NCBI RefSeq assembly: GCF_020360975.1
Contig: NW_025408677.1
Span: 806,001 to 870,000, forward strand
Source of the DNA: Hirsutella rhossiliensis
Taxonomy: Eukaryota > Ascomycota > Sordariomycetes > Hypocreales > Ophiocordycipitaceae
Length of the DNA: 64,000 nucleotides
Direction of reading: 5' to 3'
Both the position numbers and the translations under genes were made by a program. The notes under the pieces are model-generated. The model saw nothing but the letters and a program-made list of their open reading frames with translations, was not told where the DNA came from and did not search any database. Numbering within the stretch: position 1 is the first letter of the stretch; every line of letters starts with the position of its first letter. This document shows, in pieces, positions 22,601-33,599 of this stretch.

Positions 22601-25280
22601 TATAGCGAAGGCCGACCGCTAATAACTTATTATACTAGTTAATAAGCGGGTAATTACGCTAGATCTAAAGTAGACTATCTTCTATAAACCCTATCTCCTT
22701 AACGATCTTCTATAGTACCTTAAAGCGGTAAGCTATCTATCTCTATTAATCCGCCCCCTATTTAATAATACCCTTTAAAGAATACTTAAGGTAGGTATAC
22801 GTATAGGAGTATACTTAGTAATAGTACGCGATAAAGTTAAATTTATCTTTAAAGGCCGTAGTAAGAGCTAAGGTACTAGTTATAACCTCTTTTATAGGAT
22901 CGATAAGCTTCCTTTATTATTATATAGCTTTTCTAGTATCTTCGTTTAAATACTTATAAAAGATAAAGTCTATATACCGGATTACCTAGGTATAGTATAC
23001 TTCTTCCGCGGGATTAGCTATATCGTCTATTAAGTTTAGTAACTATATATTGCCCTCTAGCTAAAGGAGTCTATATAAGTAAAGGCTGCCTTACTTATTT
23101 ATCTCTACTATCGCGTAGTAGTAGCTAATCTTCTTAAAGATCGATTCCTAGCCTATATTTATATATTTATTAAAGAATAGGGATATTTCTTAGTAGAAGA
23201 AAAGGGCCGAGCTAACCGGATCTATAGTACTAAGGGCGATTCTATTATACTTTTTATAGAGATCGGCTAAAAGCTCTATTATAAAGTTATAATTATATAG
23301 CCTATAAATAGTAAGCTTTATCTTTATCGGATTATTAATATTATTAGGACTAATAGTAATCTAAACTATAGGTATACTAGCCTAAATATTAATAGCTTAT
23401 ATCTTCCTTTATATAAGTAAACGGGATTCGTTTAAGAGCGGCTATACGTAGCTAAAATTTAATAGCTCGCGAAGTAAGACTAATATATTAAGGTCTAACG
23501 TAGTCCTTATCTCCTATATCTCCGCCTTAGCTCTCTTTAGTCGGTCCTCGTTTAAGTTCGTATACGCTTACTTAAGCCTATAAAAGGAATCTTTAGCGAT
23601 ACGGACTATACTAATACGGCGGTTAAAGGAGTAAAGGAGGGTATTAAATACTAAGAAATAAAAGATAGGATAGGTAGCGAATCGGCCTCTATACCGTTAT
23701 AATATATATCTAGCCTAGTAGCTAAGTAAGTAATTCGGACGACGGTCGGCAGCGTCGCTTTATCGGCTACGACTTAAGTCGCCCTTTAATTTTAGGCCGC
23801 CTCTTCCTTATAGAAAACGCTTAGGAAATATTTAAGGGAAGAAATCTTTATATAGGTTATCTATAAAGTCCGTACTACGCTTTACTTAGATAAATAGCTA
23901 ATCTCCTATAGTTTAGACTTATATAACGTATAGTATAAAGCGGCTACGTAGATCTAGATTAGCGTTAGCTATGCCCGCTATAAACGATAGCTTATTAGTA
24001 TCCGTAAAAGCAGCCGGTCTATTAAGAGGGAATATAGCGGATATAGATATCTTATATATAGTTTTAACTTCCTAGCTAATAGTAGCTAAGTTAGGGATAA
24101 GAGTCGCTAGCTTACTAAGAAAGGGTCGAGTTTACTTAGTCAATAGAGTATAGTCTAAGTCGCGAGACTCGTCGACGAAGGTACTATCGATCGAGCTTAT
24201 AAGTTTATCGATACTTTTAAAACTATTTTCCTTTAAGCCTCGATTAATATCTAGGACTATATAGTTAGTTTAAGTCCTTTTAATGGTCGACGGTTCCTCT
24301 CTTTATATATAGTCTATAAAACTAGTCGGAATAGTAAAGCTATCGGTATACCGCTAGCTATCTATCTCTACTTAGTTAATTGCGATATTCTCGTAAAGTA
24401 GGTTATTCCTTTATAGCTATGCTAGGGCGGCCGCTACTTAAGATTTACGTACTTAAAGTAGGTGTCTAACGTTTATAGAGCTAGGCTTAGCCGAACCGCT
24501 CTAAGAGATATAGATATTCTTAATAGTCTATAGTAAGGGATAGGAAAGAATAGTAGTAATAAGATTATCTACCTTATTCGGAAAGATAACGATATATCCT
24601 TTTATATACTTATAGTAGCTAATTCTAAAATAGGTCTTATTATTAACTATAAACTTAGTAATATAACTAAAGGGCGTATAGAAGGTAATAAGTCTCTCCT
24701 TAATAGGAGAGAGGTTATTAAGCTCGCTAAGGTACCGATATTCGTAACTAATAGCTATATTATTAACTAAGTAGGCTTTAGGCAGCCGTCTACTATTAAA
24801 GCTAGCGCGATACTTATAGTATATATTAACTCCCGCGCACTTATATAGCGGAAGGTAAGCGCTATACTTCTAAATAGTCCGGGTCGCTTATAGTAAGGAG
24901 GGCGATAATTAACCCCTTTACTATATAGTTAAGAGCATATAAGGTAGGGTCTTTCTATAGTAAAAGATATAGTAAGAAATAGGTAACGTCCTCTTATCTA
25001 TAAACGCCTAGTAGAACGATCTAGGAGCTACTACCTAAAGGGTATATAGAACTTCGTTATACTAGGATCTTATTAACGATGCTTACTCTTTAAAGCGGAA
25101 ACGGGCGTTATAGTAATATAGCGTAGACTTAATAGAGTCTTACTAGAATTAGACGGTTTCTTATATAGGCCCGGGCCTCGTAAGGAAGCGCCCTATCTAT
25201 ATAAGCGATAAAGGGCAAAGCGGTTATTCCGCCCTAGATCGACTTAGTAATAGAGAGGCCGGCGTTTATATATATCTTTT
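19660..25280 (-). pseudogene. Helitron Rep-Pif1 helicase (copy B), RIP-inactivated and deleted
   Basis: It is homologous to the Rep-Pif1 frame of copy A along its whole length, with the same helicase blocks (for example the EVSM and GDF regions near 20,880-20,730). It carries additional RIP stops and a deletion of about 130 bp inside the helicase near 21,205-21,215. It is shorter than copy A and cannot encode an active replicase. The start is not defined. Confidence 0.8.
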
Positions 25281-25283
25281 AAA

Positions 25284-25580
25284 GGAGCGCGTTAGCTATA
25301 TAGGGGGTAGAGTAAGAGGTGTCTCCTCTTCTCTATATCGTTTCGGCGATAGAGCGGCCGGCGGCTATATATATCTTTTAGAGGAGCGCCTTAGCCGCGT
25401 AGGAGGTAAAGTAAAGGGTAATAGCCCCTCTCTAGGTCGTCTCGGTAATATAGTCGCTAGCAGCTATATTTATCTTCTAGGGGAGTATTTTAGCTACGTT
25501 AGAGGTAGAGTAAAGGGCGCTTACTCTTTTTAAGGTCGTCTTAAGGATAGGTTATTTAGCTATTGCGTATATATAGTATA
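25284..25580. repeat. Three 99-bp in-frame tandem repeats, 5' part of the Helitron B Rep gene
   Basis: Units begin at 25284, 25383 and 25482 (GGAGCGCGTTAG, GGAGCGCCTTAG, GGAGTATTTTAG). They correspond to the two-unit array in copy A. Confidence 0.75.
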
Positions 25581-26021
25581 TTAAAATTAAGCTTTATAGC
25601 GGCGGGATCGTTCTTCGGCGCGCTAGCGGTCTATATCGTATAAGACGCGGAGGATCTCGTCGTAGGGAACCTTAATAAGCGGTAAAGGTCGTTAATAGGA
25701 ACGGCGCTACTAAGATCTCTACGATTTAAGATTACCTAAAGTACGGCGAACCTCCTTAGGCGAGACTATAATAGGGTATTCTCGTAGTATAGTGCACGGT
25801 AATAGCTATAAATAATCGGTATAAGAAAGAAGAGTTAGCCCCGGAGAGTAGGACTAGGGCTAGAGTAGGACGGGAACGGGTAGTAGGAATAAGAAGGTTA
25901 GTAAGGAAAAAGAATAGGTAGCGGTAAAGAGTAGCTAGTAAGCATAGAGCGGTATACGGTCTATACGTAGGGGGTAGAGGATATAGAGGCATAGCGAAGG
26001 ACGCGGAAGGAAGAACCTTTT

Positions 26022-26036
26022 ATTCCTTAAGGTATA
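26022..26036. repeat. Helitron B right (5') terminal motif
   Basis: ATTCCTTAAGGTATA corresponds to GTTCCTTAAGGCAAA at the right end of copy A, altered by RIP-type changes. Confidence 0.6.
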
Positions 26037-26339
26037 GCTACTCGATTCCTTTACTACTATTCTATAATTAATTAAAGTATAAGGGATGTCGGCCTAAATT
26101 TAGCGTCGTTAGAGTACGCGATTAAACCCGCCTACTATCTCCCTAGCACTAGTGCCTAAGTAGATCGCGTCTTTAAATATATCTAAAGCGCCTCGCGAAA
26201 AAGCGAGAGGGCCTTAAAGATATAGTAAGGCGTAAAGAGTAAACGATATATATCGATTTATAAGGAAAAAAGATATTATATTATAAGAGTTTATCTACGT
26301 TTATGCTATAACTTAAGGGTCCGGTAGTTATAGGGAGCG
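26037..26339. other. Spacer between Helitron B and the DUF6589-type frame
   Basis: RIP-degraded, with no gene seen. A GC-rich inverted pair CCTCGCGAAAAAGCGAGAGG (26192-26211) can form a hairpin. Confidence 0.4.
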
Positions 26340-28730
26340 CCCTACTACTTATACTAAATAGCTTATAAAGGCTATCTACGGCTAGCTAGAGGTCTTAAAC
26401 GCGCTACGATAATATACCGTACCTTATATAATAGGTATTACTACTATTAAGGCGCTAAGGAAGGAAATAAAAGCACTAAAAGAAGCTAGAGAGATATTTA
26501 GTACTTATTAAGTTAACGGTAGCTAAGAAAAGAGTCTACCTACTAATATAGGGAAAAAGAACCGGTTAAAAGGTTAGAAGGTCGAGGACTATAAGCGTAT
26601 ACTTAGCGATATATAATTCGAGAAGATATATAAGTAAGTCGGTACTTATACTCCTCTTCTCTATAGATTGCTTAATAGTCTTATAGCGCCTAAGACGGAG
26701 AGGAAAGATCGACTACTAAGAGATCCTATAAAGTTTAACTATAGGATTACGATAATTACGTTAATATTTTACTATTCTAAGGCGTCCGAAGGTAGTAATA
26801 AGTTCCCCTAGGTATTTAGTACCTTCCTATACTTAAATAGCGTAAAACGGCGTATCCTCGATCTTGTTTACTAGTTAAGGCTTTACGAAGGCTATAAGGG
26901 GGTCTATAGGTATCTTAAAACTATAGTAGAATTAGTAAAGGTAACCTCGCCGGCTCTTAGTATTAACGTAGACTAATCGTAAGTAGGGAACGGTCTATCG
27001 ATACGGTTAGTAACTAAATGCTTACGTTATTTATAATAATTTCGATTATTAAGAAGGTATTAAGCACTAGCTTATTTTAAACTATATAGAAATACGTTTT
27101 ATAATAACGGGAAAGGTATTTAGAGGCGCTAATATCTTACCTAGTAGGTTAAAGCGGTTAATACTACGCTATAAGGTCCCCCTTATAATAGAGGACCTAC
27201 TCTACTCTCTTAGTATAGCTATATACGACGAGACTACTACTAAGATTAATACCTACTTTATAGTAGAGGCAATTCGATTAGTATATCTAAAATCGGTTAA
27301 AGATATCTTCTCTAGGTCCGCTATCCCTTATCCCGCTATACTAATCGTTAAGTTACTCGACCTTTAAAAGATAGATAGTAAGACGCTTAGTCTAATTCTC
27401 TTTAATAAAAGTACTTTAAATAGTTCCTATAAGGTTATAGAGAGTATCTATAAGCACTAGTTCTAACTAGATAATAAAGAATTCGATAACCGCTTATTCT
27501 TAGCCTTTAGCGATTAGAAAACTTCGTTACTTATCCGGTCTATATAAGCCGAATAAGTAGACGTATCTATAGTATATAATAGAAAGGACTAGCTAATAAA
27601 AGTCGCTGCTCTCTTTTACCTATATATAAATTTCCTCTAGCTTATATAAAGGATATATTATAGAAATATAGAGTAGTAAGACGCTTTAACACTTTATTAT
27701 AATATTAACTTCTAGGGACGTAAGAATATCCTAGTAGACCGAGTAGCTTTTTAAGTTTTAGAAGAACTAGTACTTTATAGTTTCGATATATAAGTTATTA
27801 GACTTTTTTATTCCCGCCTTAAGTAAAGCGGCATCGATACCTTAAATTAAAACGAAGTTAATAAGGCAATCTAAGATATAAATGCCTTAGGGTTTATAGA
27901 GTTAGTAAAATATATTCGTAAATCGGCCTTTAGGCCGGATGCCTAGCGGCTATCTAAGGAGAAGTACGCTAATAATATAGTTAATAAGGAGTTCCTTAGT
28001 TATACTCGATATCTTTAGTAGATAATTATCTATAAGACCTTAAAGTACGGTATTAAGAATAGCGATATAGGACTTATCGATCGAGTTATTAGTACCTATT
28101 ACTTTTACTTTAAGGGAACTAGATAGTTAAACTACGTATTTAAGATACTCTATCTAAAGCGGCTTACTAGTAATAAAGCTTATAATATAAAGCTACGGCG
28201 CGTAATACTCTTAAATAGCCTTATTAATCTATATAGCCGTCGGGACACTTAGTAAGAAGTCGATTATAGTCTTAAATATCTAAACCTAGAGCTAAAAAGA
28301 GAACTTTAGGCCCGCCGAACGTCGACTTTCGAATTAAATACTCTATTTAAGACTACCTCCTTAATAGCGGAATATATAGTTTATCTACGTAAGGCGATAA
28401 AAAAGACATTTACTTATAAGGATAACTTAGTATATTCTATGCCCTCCTTAATAAATAATATTTATACGCTAGTATTTAAGCTAGTATATAACTCTATTAA
28501 ATTTTATAGCGATAGTAGGAAGGTAAGATATCGAGCGCTAGATATATATACGATCGGACTTAAAAGAGTAGCAGCCTAAAAATTACACCCGTTTAATATA
28601 AAAGTTATTAGAGATAAAGGTAGAATAGTTATACTACTATCTAAGAGGAGAGGAGCTATAACTAATCTAGATCCTAATAGCGATATAATAACGATATTAG
28701 TATACGTATACTTATAGAGTTTTTAGTCTT
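26340..28730 (+). pseudogene. DUF6589-type protein of a mobile element, RIP-inactivated
   Basis: One plus-strand frame (frame of 26341) is followed for about 240 codons with stops only at probable Gln codons. It shows KAIYG, LEVLNALR, YTVPYIIGITTIKALRKE, then YTPLLYRLLNSLIAPK, ITIITLIFYYSKASEGSN, FSTFLYLNSVKRRILDLV, LRLYEGYKGVYRYLKTI and ELVKV. This order (short N-terminal region; LL..L..P; AI/FYYS..; .F..YL...GVKRR.LDLLH.LG...SY..V...L) is the N-terminal pattern of large fungal DUF6589 proteins as I recall them. Another readable stretch near 28,330-28,650 (ELNTLFKTTSLIAEYIVYLR, LVYSMPSLINNIYTL, GLKRVAA, LHPFNIKV) would be its C-terminal end. The function of DUF6589 is not known to me. It faces a RecQ-like helicase gene. 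Confidence 0.5.
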
Positions 28731-28759
28731 ATACTAATAGACGTCGCTAGCCTATAGAA

Positions 28760-29690
28760 GATCGAGATATAGCCCGTAAATAGGGTTTACCTTCGGATAT
28801 CGAATTAGAGTAAATATCCTATAATACCTACTAACTCTAGTCGTAGCGGCTATTATTCCCCTTCTTACTACGCGGACTTCGCCTTATATTAAGGTCGAGA
28901 ACCCTAAGCGTAACCTATTTCGCTATTAACCCCTTCCCTCGACTCGATAAAGGACGTTTCGGGGCCCGGTTACTATTAATTATAACGGTTATCTTATTCT
29001 TAATATCTTCGAGAATACCTAAATTAGCAGAGGAATAATCCCCGTCTATTAGTATCGTCGACGTACCTATAGATACGAACGACGAGTTCGCTAACGCGAT
29101 AGGTATTACTAGGGTTTATAGATAGGAAGATCACGAAGCTAATATATCTCTTACCTAGGCAATAACTCGCTTTAGCGAGGAAGTATACTCTTCTCGCTCC
29201 TATGCGAATAATACTCTTTATTCCTAATTAAGAGTTATTAGAGTCTCTACTATAATAGATACCCTCCTCTTTATACTTATTTATTACGTCGCTCGCCGTT
29301 TAATAGTAAGACGAGCTTATCTTTTTAATAACGCTCTTTATATTAGAACTTAAGCTATAGCTATAGTTCCTAGCTTATAGCCTCTAAGCTAGTTCGTTAC
29401 TATATATAACTTAATTTCGTTAAACTCTTTAAATAGCTTATCGGAATAGTCCTTCGTCTAAGTCGATTTCGTAAACTTCTATAAATCTTCGGCTAAATAG
29501 ATATTCGTATACTCTACTAATATTAATATCTACTCCCCCTTCTAGGTAAATATCTATATAGAGAGTTTCGGCCTTATTATCTAATATACTAAATTAATAA
29601 TACTATCTCCTTAAAGGATAAGGCGGTTATAAAATATATATAATACCGTTCTAGCCTAGGGCTTCTAAAGACTAGCGGCGGTATCTTATA
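28760..29690. other. Convergent spacer / possible C-terminal extension of the RecQ-like gene
   Basis: RIP-degraded region between two converging frames. The minus-strand frame may run on as the C-terminal part of the helicase, but I see no diagnostic motif. Confidence 0.3.
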
Positions 29691-29699
29691 GAAAAGGCA

Positions 29700-31400
29700 C
29701 TATTCGCGGTAAATTAGGGTTATAGACGTTATAGCACTCCTATAAGCTAGGAGCTAGTAACCTTAACGCTAGGTCTAATAGGCTCTCCTATAGCTAATCT
29801 ATTAGGATTTAGCGGAGATATATAGATCGATTAATAAGATTAAATAGTGCTAGGTTATCGTTATATAGGTCTACTCGGCGTTCCCTCTCCGTTTTACGTT
29901 TATATTTATCTCCGGGCGTATTATTTTTAATAGCGTTTATAGTAACGTCTAATTTATTATCTAGGATATTACTATCTACTCCTAGATCTATAAAGTACGA
30001 CTAAGCTAACCGACTTATATTAAAACGCCGTCTCGAAGACGATAACGTCCGAGTATTATATAATAACGCTAGTCTTTTTAGTAGGAACCTATCGCCTATA
30101 GCCTAGCTTTCTACTAAGAAGACAGCCTCTCCTTTAATGCCTATTATCCTAGCTATATAGCCGAAGCGTTAGATAAGGACGTATAAGAGTCGTTTTAAAG
30201 GGAAGCCGTACTAAATAACTTATATAATATCTAAGAGATCTACTCTAGTCCTTAGGGATTCTATAGCTACTATAATTCGGATCTTAGAATCTAGCTTAGA
30301 AAACTCCTTATATATAGTATTCTTATTATTAAGGGTAGTATACGCGTAATAGACCTAGATAATCTATTTATAGTTACGGGCTCTTAAAGACCTAGCTAAT
30401 AGTTTCTATAGCTACTTACGTAGATATTCTATATATTATTAGATATCGCGCTAGGAGTCTATAAAGATTATAGTCTTTAAAATACGCTCTAGCGTTAGTA
30501 AGTCGTTTATAGTAGCGTCCTATAAAATAAAGAAGAGGCTTATAAATCTCTTTATTATTTATAGCGGGATCGTCTTAATAATTAACTTAATCTCTAGCCT
30601 ATCGACGGACGATTAAAAGAACTTATAGCCGGCTTAGAAGCCTATTAATTTCCTCGCGGTCTTTAATATCGTCCGGTCTAGGGTAGTAGAATAGCTAAAC
30701 TAAGGGACACCGCCTCCTAGCCTACGCTAAAGGAAAGAGAGTTATACGTACTATAGACGGATATTACTCCCTTAGAGGGCTACTAAATAGAGCTTATCTA
30801 TAGCGACGATATAGACCTATTTCTTAAAACTTAGGCTACTTACTATCGATCGGAACCACCTAGCTACGATCTCTAGGCCTATAATAAGATAAGTATATAT
30901 ACCCGTCTTAATCTCCTAAGCTAGCGCATCGGTCTTATTAGTCCTACCGTTAATAAATATATATCTCGCGCTAAGGAGCCCTTAGATTTTAATATATTAC
31001 TCCTATTTAATTCGATCTAAAGGGACGATAATAAGGCCTATCTTACTATAATAAAACAACGGCACTACTTAGAATATAATACTCTTACTAAAAGATATCT
31101 TAGCTACTAGTAAAAGGTCCTCTCTTTTAAATACTAAATACTATATAGTATCTACCTACTTCTAATAGGGCTCGAATAAATAGAGATAGCGTTCTAGGCC
31201 TGCCTAGATAATACCCTTTTATACCTCCTCTAACGCGTCTCTTATCCTTTCGACTAGTAGTTATATAGCTATTATACTAGTAGTACTATTAGTATCGTAA
31301 ACGAGATCTCTTACGATATCCGCTATCTCTCGTTATAACCTTTAAAAGCTCGCCTTACTTTATATAGTATAACGTAAAACGCGCTTAATAATAAGATAGT
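29700..31400 (-). pseudogene. RecQ-like DEAH-box DNA helicase, RIP-inactivated
   Basis: The minus strand shows the helicase motifs in order. Motif I is LLLVAKISFSKSIIF near 31,105-31,075 (expected AxTGFGKSxxFQ), followed by KIGLIIVPLDRI. Then come TYLIIGLEIVARWFRSIV and the DEAH box as YIVAIDKLYLVAL near 30,810-30,784 (expected IDExHLVALWG). Motif III reads FSYSTTLD (expected SATLD). The C-terminal helicase domain reads KTIIFIDS, YYAYTTLNNKNTIYKEF, IRIIVAIESLRTRVDL, VI.YGFPLKRLLYVLI and RFGYIARIIGIKGEAV, matching the ATEALGMGVD and QR.GRAAR motifs. Deviations and stops are of RIP type. RecQ-like genes of this kind occur in fungal repeats and subtelomeres. Here the gene converges on a DUF6589-type frame, and the two may be one mobile unit. 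Confidence 0.75.
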
Positions 31401-31409
31401 AGCGTAAAT

Positions 31410-31900
31410 TTAGACCTAGAATAGGGTTATATAGTATCTAACGCGTGTTTTCTTAGTTTATTCGATAGTAAACCTAGTAAGGATAGCTAGATAACTATTT
31501 TAACGCGATCTAGCTTACTATAAATTAGCTTTTTCTATAAGATATAACTATAGGGATATAAAACGGCTTATATACTTAGATAGAGTATACTTTAATATAT
31601 AATTAATTAAAGTTTAGGATATATATAATTTAGTTTAATATAGTTATTAATAGATTATAATTTTAGTAAACCTATAGAGATATATATAAAGTATATATAA
31701 AATTTCCGTAAAGTAGTATAAGCGTTTAATAGAATCCTTAGGCCTTTTATTAAAGGAGTAGTCTAGGTAACGTAACCTTTTTTAAAAATAGCTAGTCTCC
31801 TCTTATAAATAGCCTAAGCGCTACTAAGGTAAACCTAAGCGCTAAGGGTATTACGCGCGCTATTATATAATATTAGTACTTTTATCTTTTACGTAATAAA
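31410..31900. other. Very AT-rich RIP-degraded stretch
   Basis: About 500 bases with no readable frame and long TA runs (31,560-31,720). It may hold the outer end of the DUF6589/RecQ unit. No terminal repeats identified. Confidence 0.4.
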
Positions 31901-31902
31901 GC

Positions 31903-31955
31903 CTTATAAGAGACCGGTCCCTTATAGGGCCCGCTAATGCCTTTTCGGAATAAGC
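31903..31955. repeat. Third Helitron-like 3' end (relic)
   Basis: AGAGACCGGTCCCTTATAGG and the hairpin GGTCCCTTATAGGGCCC (31916-31932) are followed by GCTAATGCCTTTTCGGAATA. This matches the left ends of Helitrons A and B. No MYND gene follows it, so it is a non-autonomous copy, a fragment or an element rearranged after insertion. Confidence 0.5.
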
Positions 31956-31959
31956 TTAA

Positions 31960-33060
31960 GAGTATAAGAAGGCGGCTAGCTTATAAAATAAAGGAATAAG
32001 CCTAATATAAACACTTATCTTATACGCCTAATACCTACTTAATATATACGCGGTAGGTAGCGATAAAGCTCTAGGTAGGTTATATAATAGCCTTAGGGTT
32101 ATAGGCTATTATAGATACCCTTTTAGGTGTCTTTTTAAAGGGAAAGGAGGAAAGAGAAGAGTATAAGCGTAGGTGCCGAGCAGTAAGCTATATAGGTAAT
32201 TAGGAGACTGTTTTATAGGCGCTAGTAGCGGCTACGTATAACTATTTTTTTGCTTTTTAGGGTTAAAGGTACTATATATAGGTACTAGCTTATAGCTAGA
32301 CCCCGCGTTTAATAGTATTATAGTCTAACGCCGTTTATAACCTTATTTCTTTATATATTTAACCTTAAATCCTCCTTTAGTCGTAATAATAAAACGCTCT
32401 TTATAACTATCGATTACTTAAGATAGAATAATATAGCTATATATTCTATACTAAAATTTTCGCCTCTACTACCTATAGCCGAAATATTACCTAGCACCCG
32501 CTCTAGCCGCCCTATAGTTAGTAGGGTTAGCTATAGCCCGCACTAACTTTAACTAGCGTACTAGGGTCTATCTAAGCTATTATTGCCCGGTGCGATATTA
32601 AGAGAATAAGATTTATATCTTATTCGGCGTCGATAATATAGGTAGATCGCCTTATTATATAATCCTATATCTTAATATCGACTATAAATCTAGGTTTATA
32701 TTACGTGCTAGCTAAGGTAGACCTCTAAGATATTTCGGAGGTAAGCGTTAGAAATAGGAGGATGCTATTATATTAAAAGGATCCTACTTCTTAAGCGTTA
32801 AATAGGCTCTTTAGAGATTAATAATTATATTACTAGCCCCCGTTCTTTACTCTTTATTTCGTCGTAATTATACGCTTCTCGCTTACCCCGTAACCGTTAT
32901 TATCGCTTTACTTACCTTCTTACTTTTTCTGCTTCTTCCCGGCTATAGGATGGTGCCCGAATAGCCGATTTTCTTTGCTTACCTTTATATATACTTTAGT
33001 TCCTAGCGCTACCGCCTACTTACGTCTTTTTCTCTCGCCTCTATCTTTATCTTATTTATC
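31960..33060 (+). pseudogene. LINE-related repeat relic, inverted relative to the 3-kb relic
   Basis: The block CCCCCGTTCTTTACTCTTTATTTCGTCG at about 32827-32854, with its left flank (CTCTTTAGAGATTAATAATT near 32,811), matches the reverse complement of 3,255-3,325. It therefore belongs to the same dispersed repeat on the opposite strand. The rest is RIP-degraded and no domain can be read. An A-rich or simple-repeat tail was not found. Confidence 0.35.
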
Positions 33061-33137
33061 TCTTAAATCTTCGGTCTTCGTTCTTTAAGGCGCTTCGCGC
33101 AATCTATAAGGGGTTACCTTACCTATACCTATAGGCT
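33061..33137. repeat. Left arm of an inverted repeat around a minisatellite
   Basis: ATCTTCGGTCTTCGTTCTTT...CTATAAGGGGTTACC...ACCTATA is matched in reverse by 33336-33402 with gaps. Confidence 0.6.
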
Positions 33138-33143
33138 TATAGT

Positions 33144-33332
33144 AAGCGGTGACTAATATAGTAGGCGGTGGCCTATCGTAGTAGCTAGTAACTAATATAG
33201 TAAGCGGTAACTAATATAGTAGGCGGTGACTAATATAGTAGGCCGTAACTAATATAGTAGGCTATAACTAATATAGTAGGCCGTAACTAATATAGTAGGC
33301 GGTGACCTATTAAAGTAGGCGGTGACTATAGT
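33144..33332. repeat. 19-bp minisatellite, about ten units
   Basis: Units such as GCGGTAACTAATATAGTAG, GCGGTGACTAATATAGTAG and GCCGTAACTAATATAGTAG follow one another with a 19-bp period. They differ mainly by G/A and C/T transitions. The repeats abut without unique spacers, so this is not CRISPR-like. Confidence 0.9.
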
Positions 33333-33335
33333 AGG

Positions 33336-33402
33336 AGGCTTATAGGTAAGTTAACCCCTTATAGTTACGTAAAGAGCCCTAAGGAACGAAGATAGAGGTT
33401 AA
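33336..33402. repeat. Right arm of the inverted repeat around the minisatellite
   Basis: CTTATAGGTAAGTTAACCCC...TTATAGTTACG...AGGAACGAAGATAGAGG reads in reverse as the left arm at 33061-33137. The pair could be the ends of a small non-autonomous DNA element or a fold-back element. Confidence 0.6.
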
Positions 33403-33599
33403 AATAAAAAACCGAACGGTAGGCAGTAGCGTTAGAAACTAAAGCATATAAGAATATAAGTAAAGAAAGGGGCTATTATTAAAAGAGACAGCTAGTCTCC
33501 TCTAAAGCTAGTCTCCTCTAATAGCTATTAAAAAAGCAAGAACGTAGCTAAAGCGGTATTAGGCTACGGGTAATAAAAGAGGAAGGGAGTATAAGGAAG

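Larger units (their letters stand above)
18648..26036 (-). mobile_element. Helitron copy B, tandem to copy A
   Basis: A second copy of the same Helitron in the same orientation, 7.4 kb. It lacks the Fot1 insertion. It has one deletion of about 450 bp covering the end of the MYND gene and the following spacer (copy A 11,745-12,205) and another of about 130 bp inside the Pif1 helicase (copy A about 13,788-13,926). The remaining differences are mostly C/T and G/A transitions of RIP type. The right end carries the same terminal motif. Confidence 0.8.

Noticed and set aside
25756..25992. Minus-strand open frame of 78 codons (MPLYPLPPTYRPY...)
   Set aside because: In the Helitron B terminal region; low complexity, with no counterpart open in copy A.
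33144..33332. Regular short repeats considered as a CRISPR-like array
   Set aside because: Units abut with a 19-bp period and no unique spacers, and the sequence is eukaryotic.
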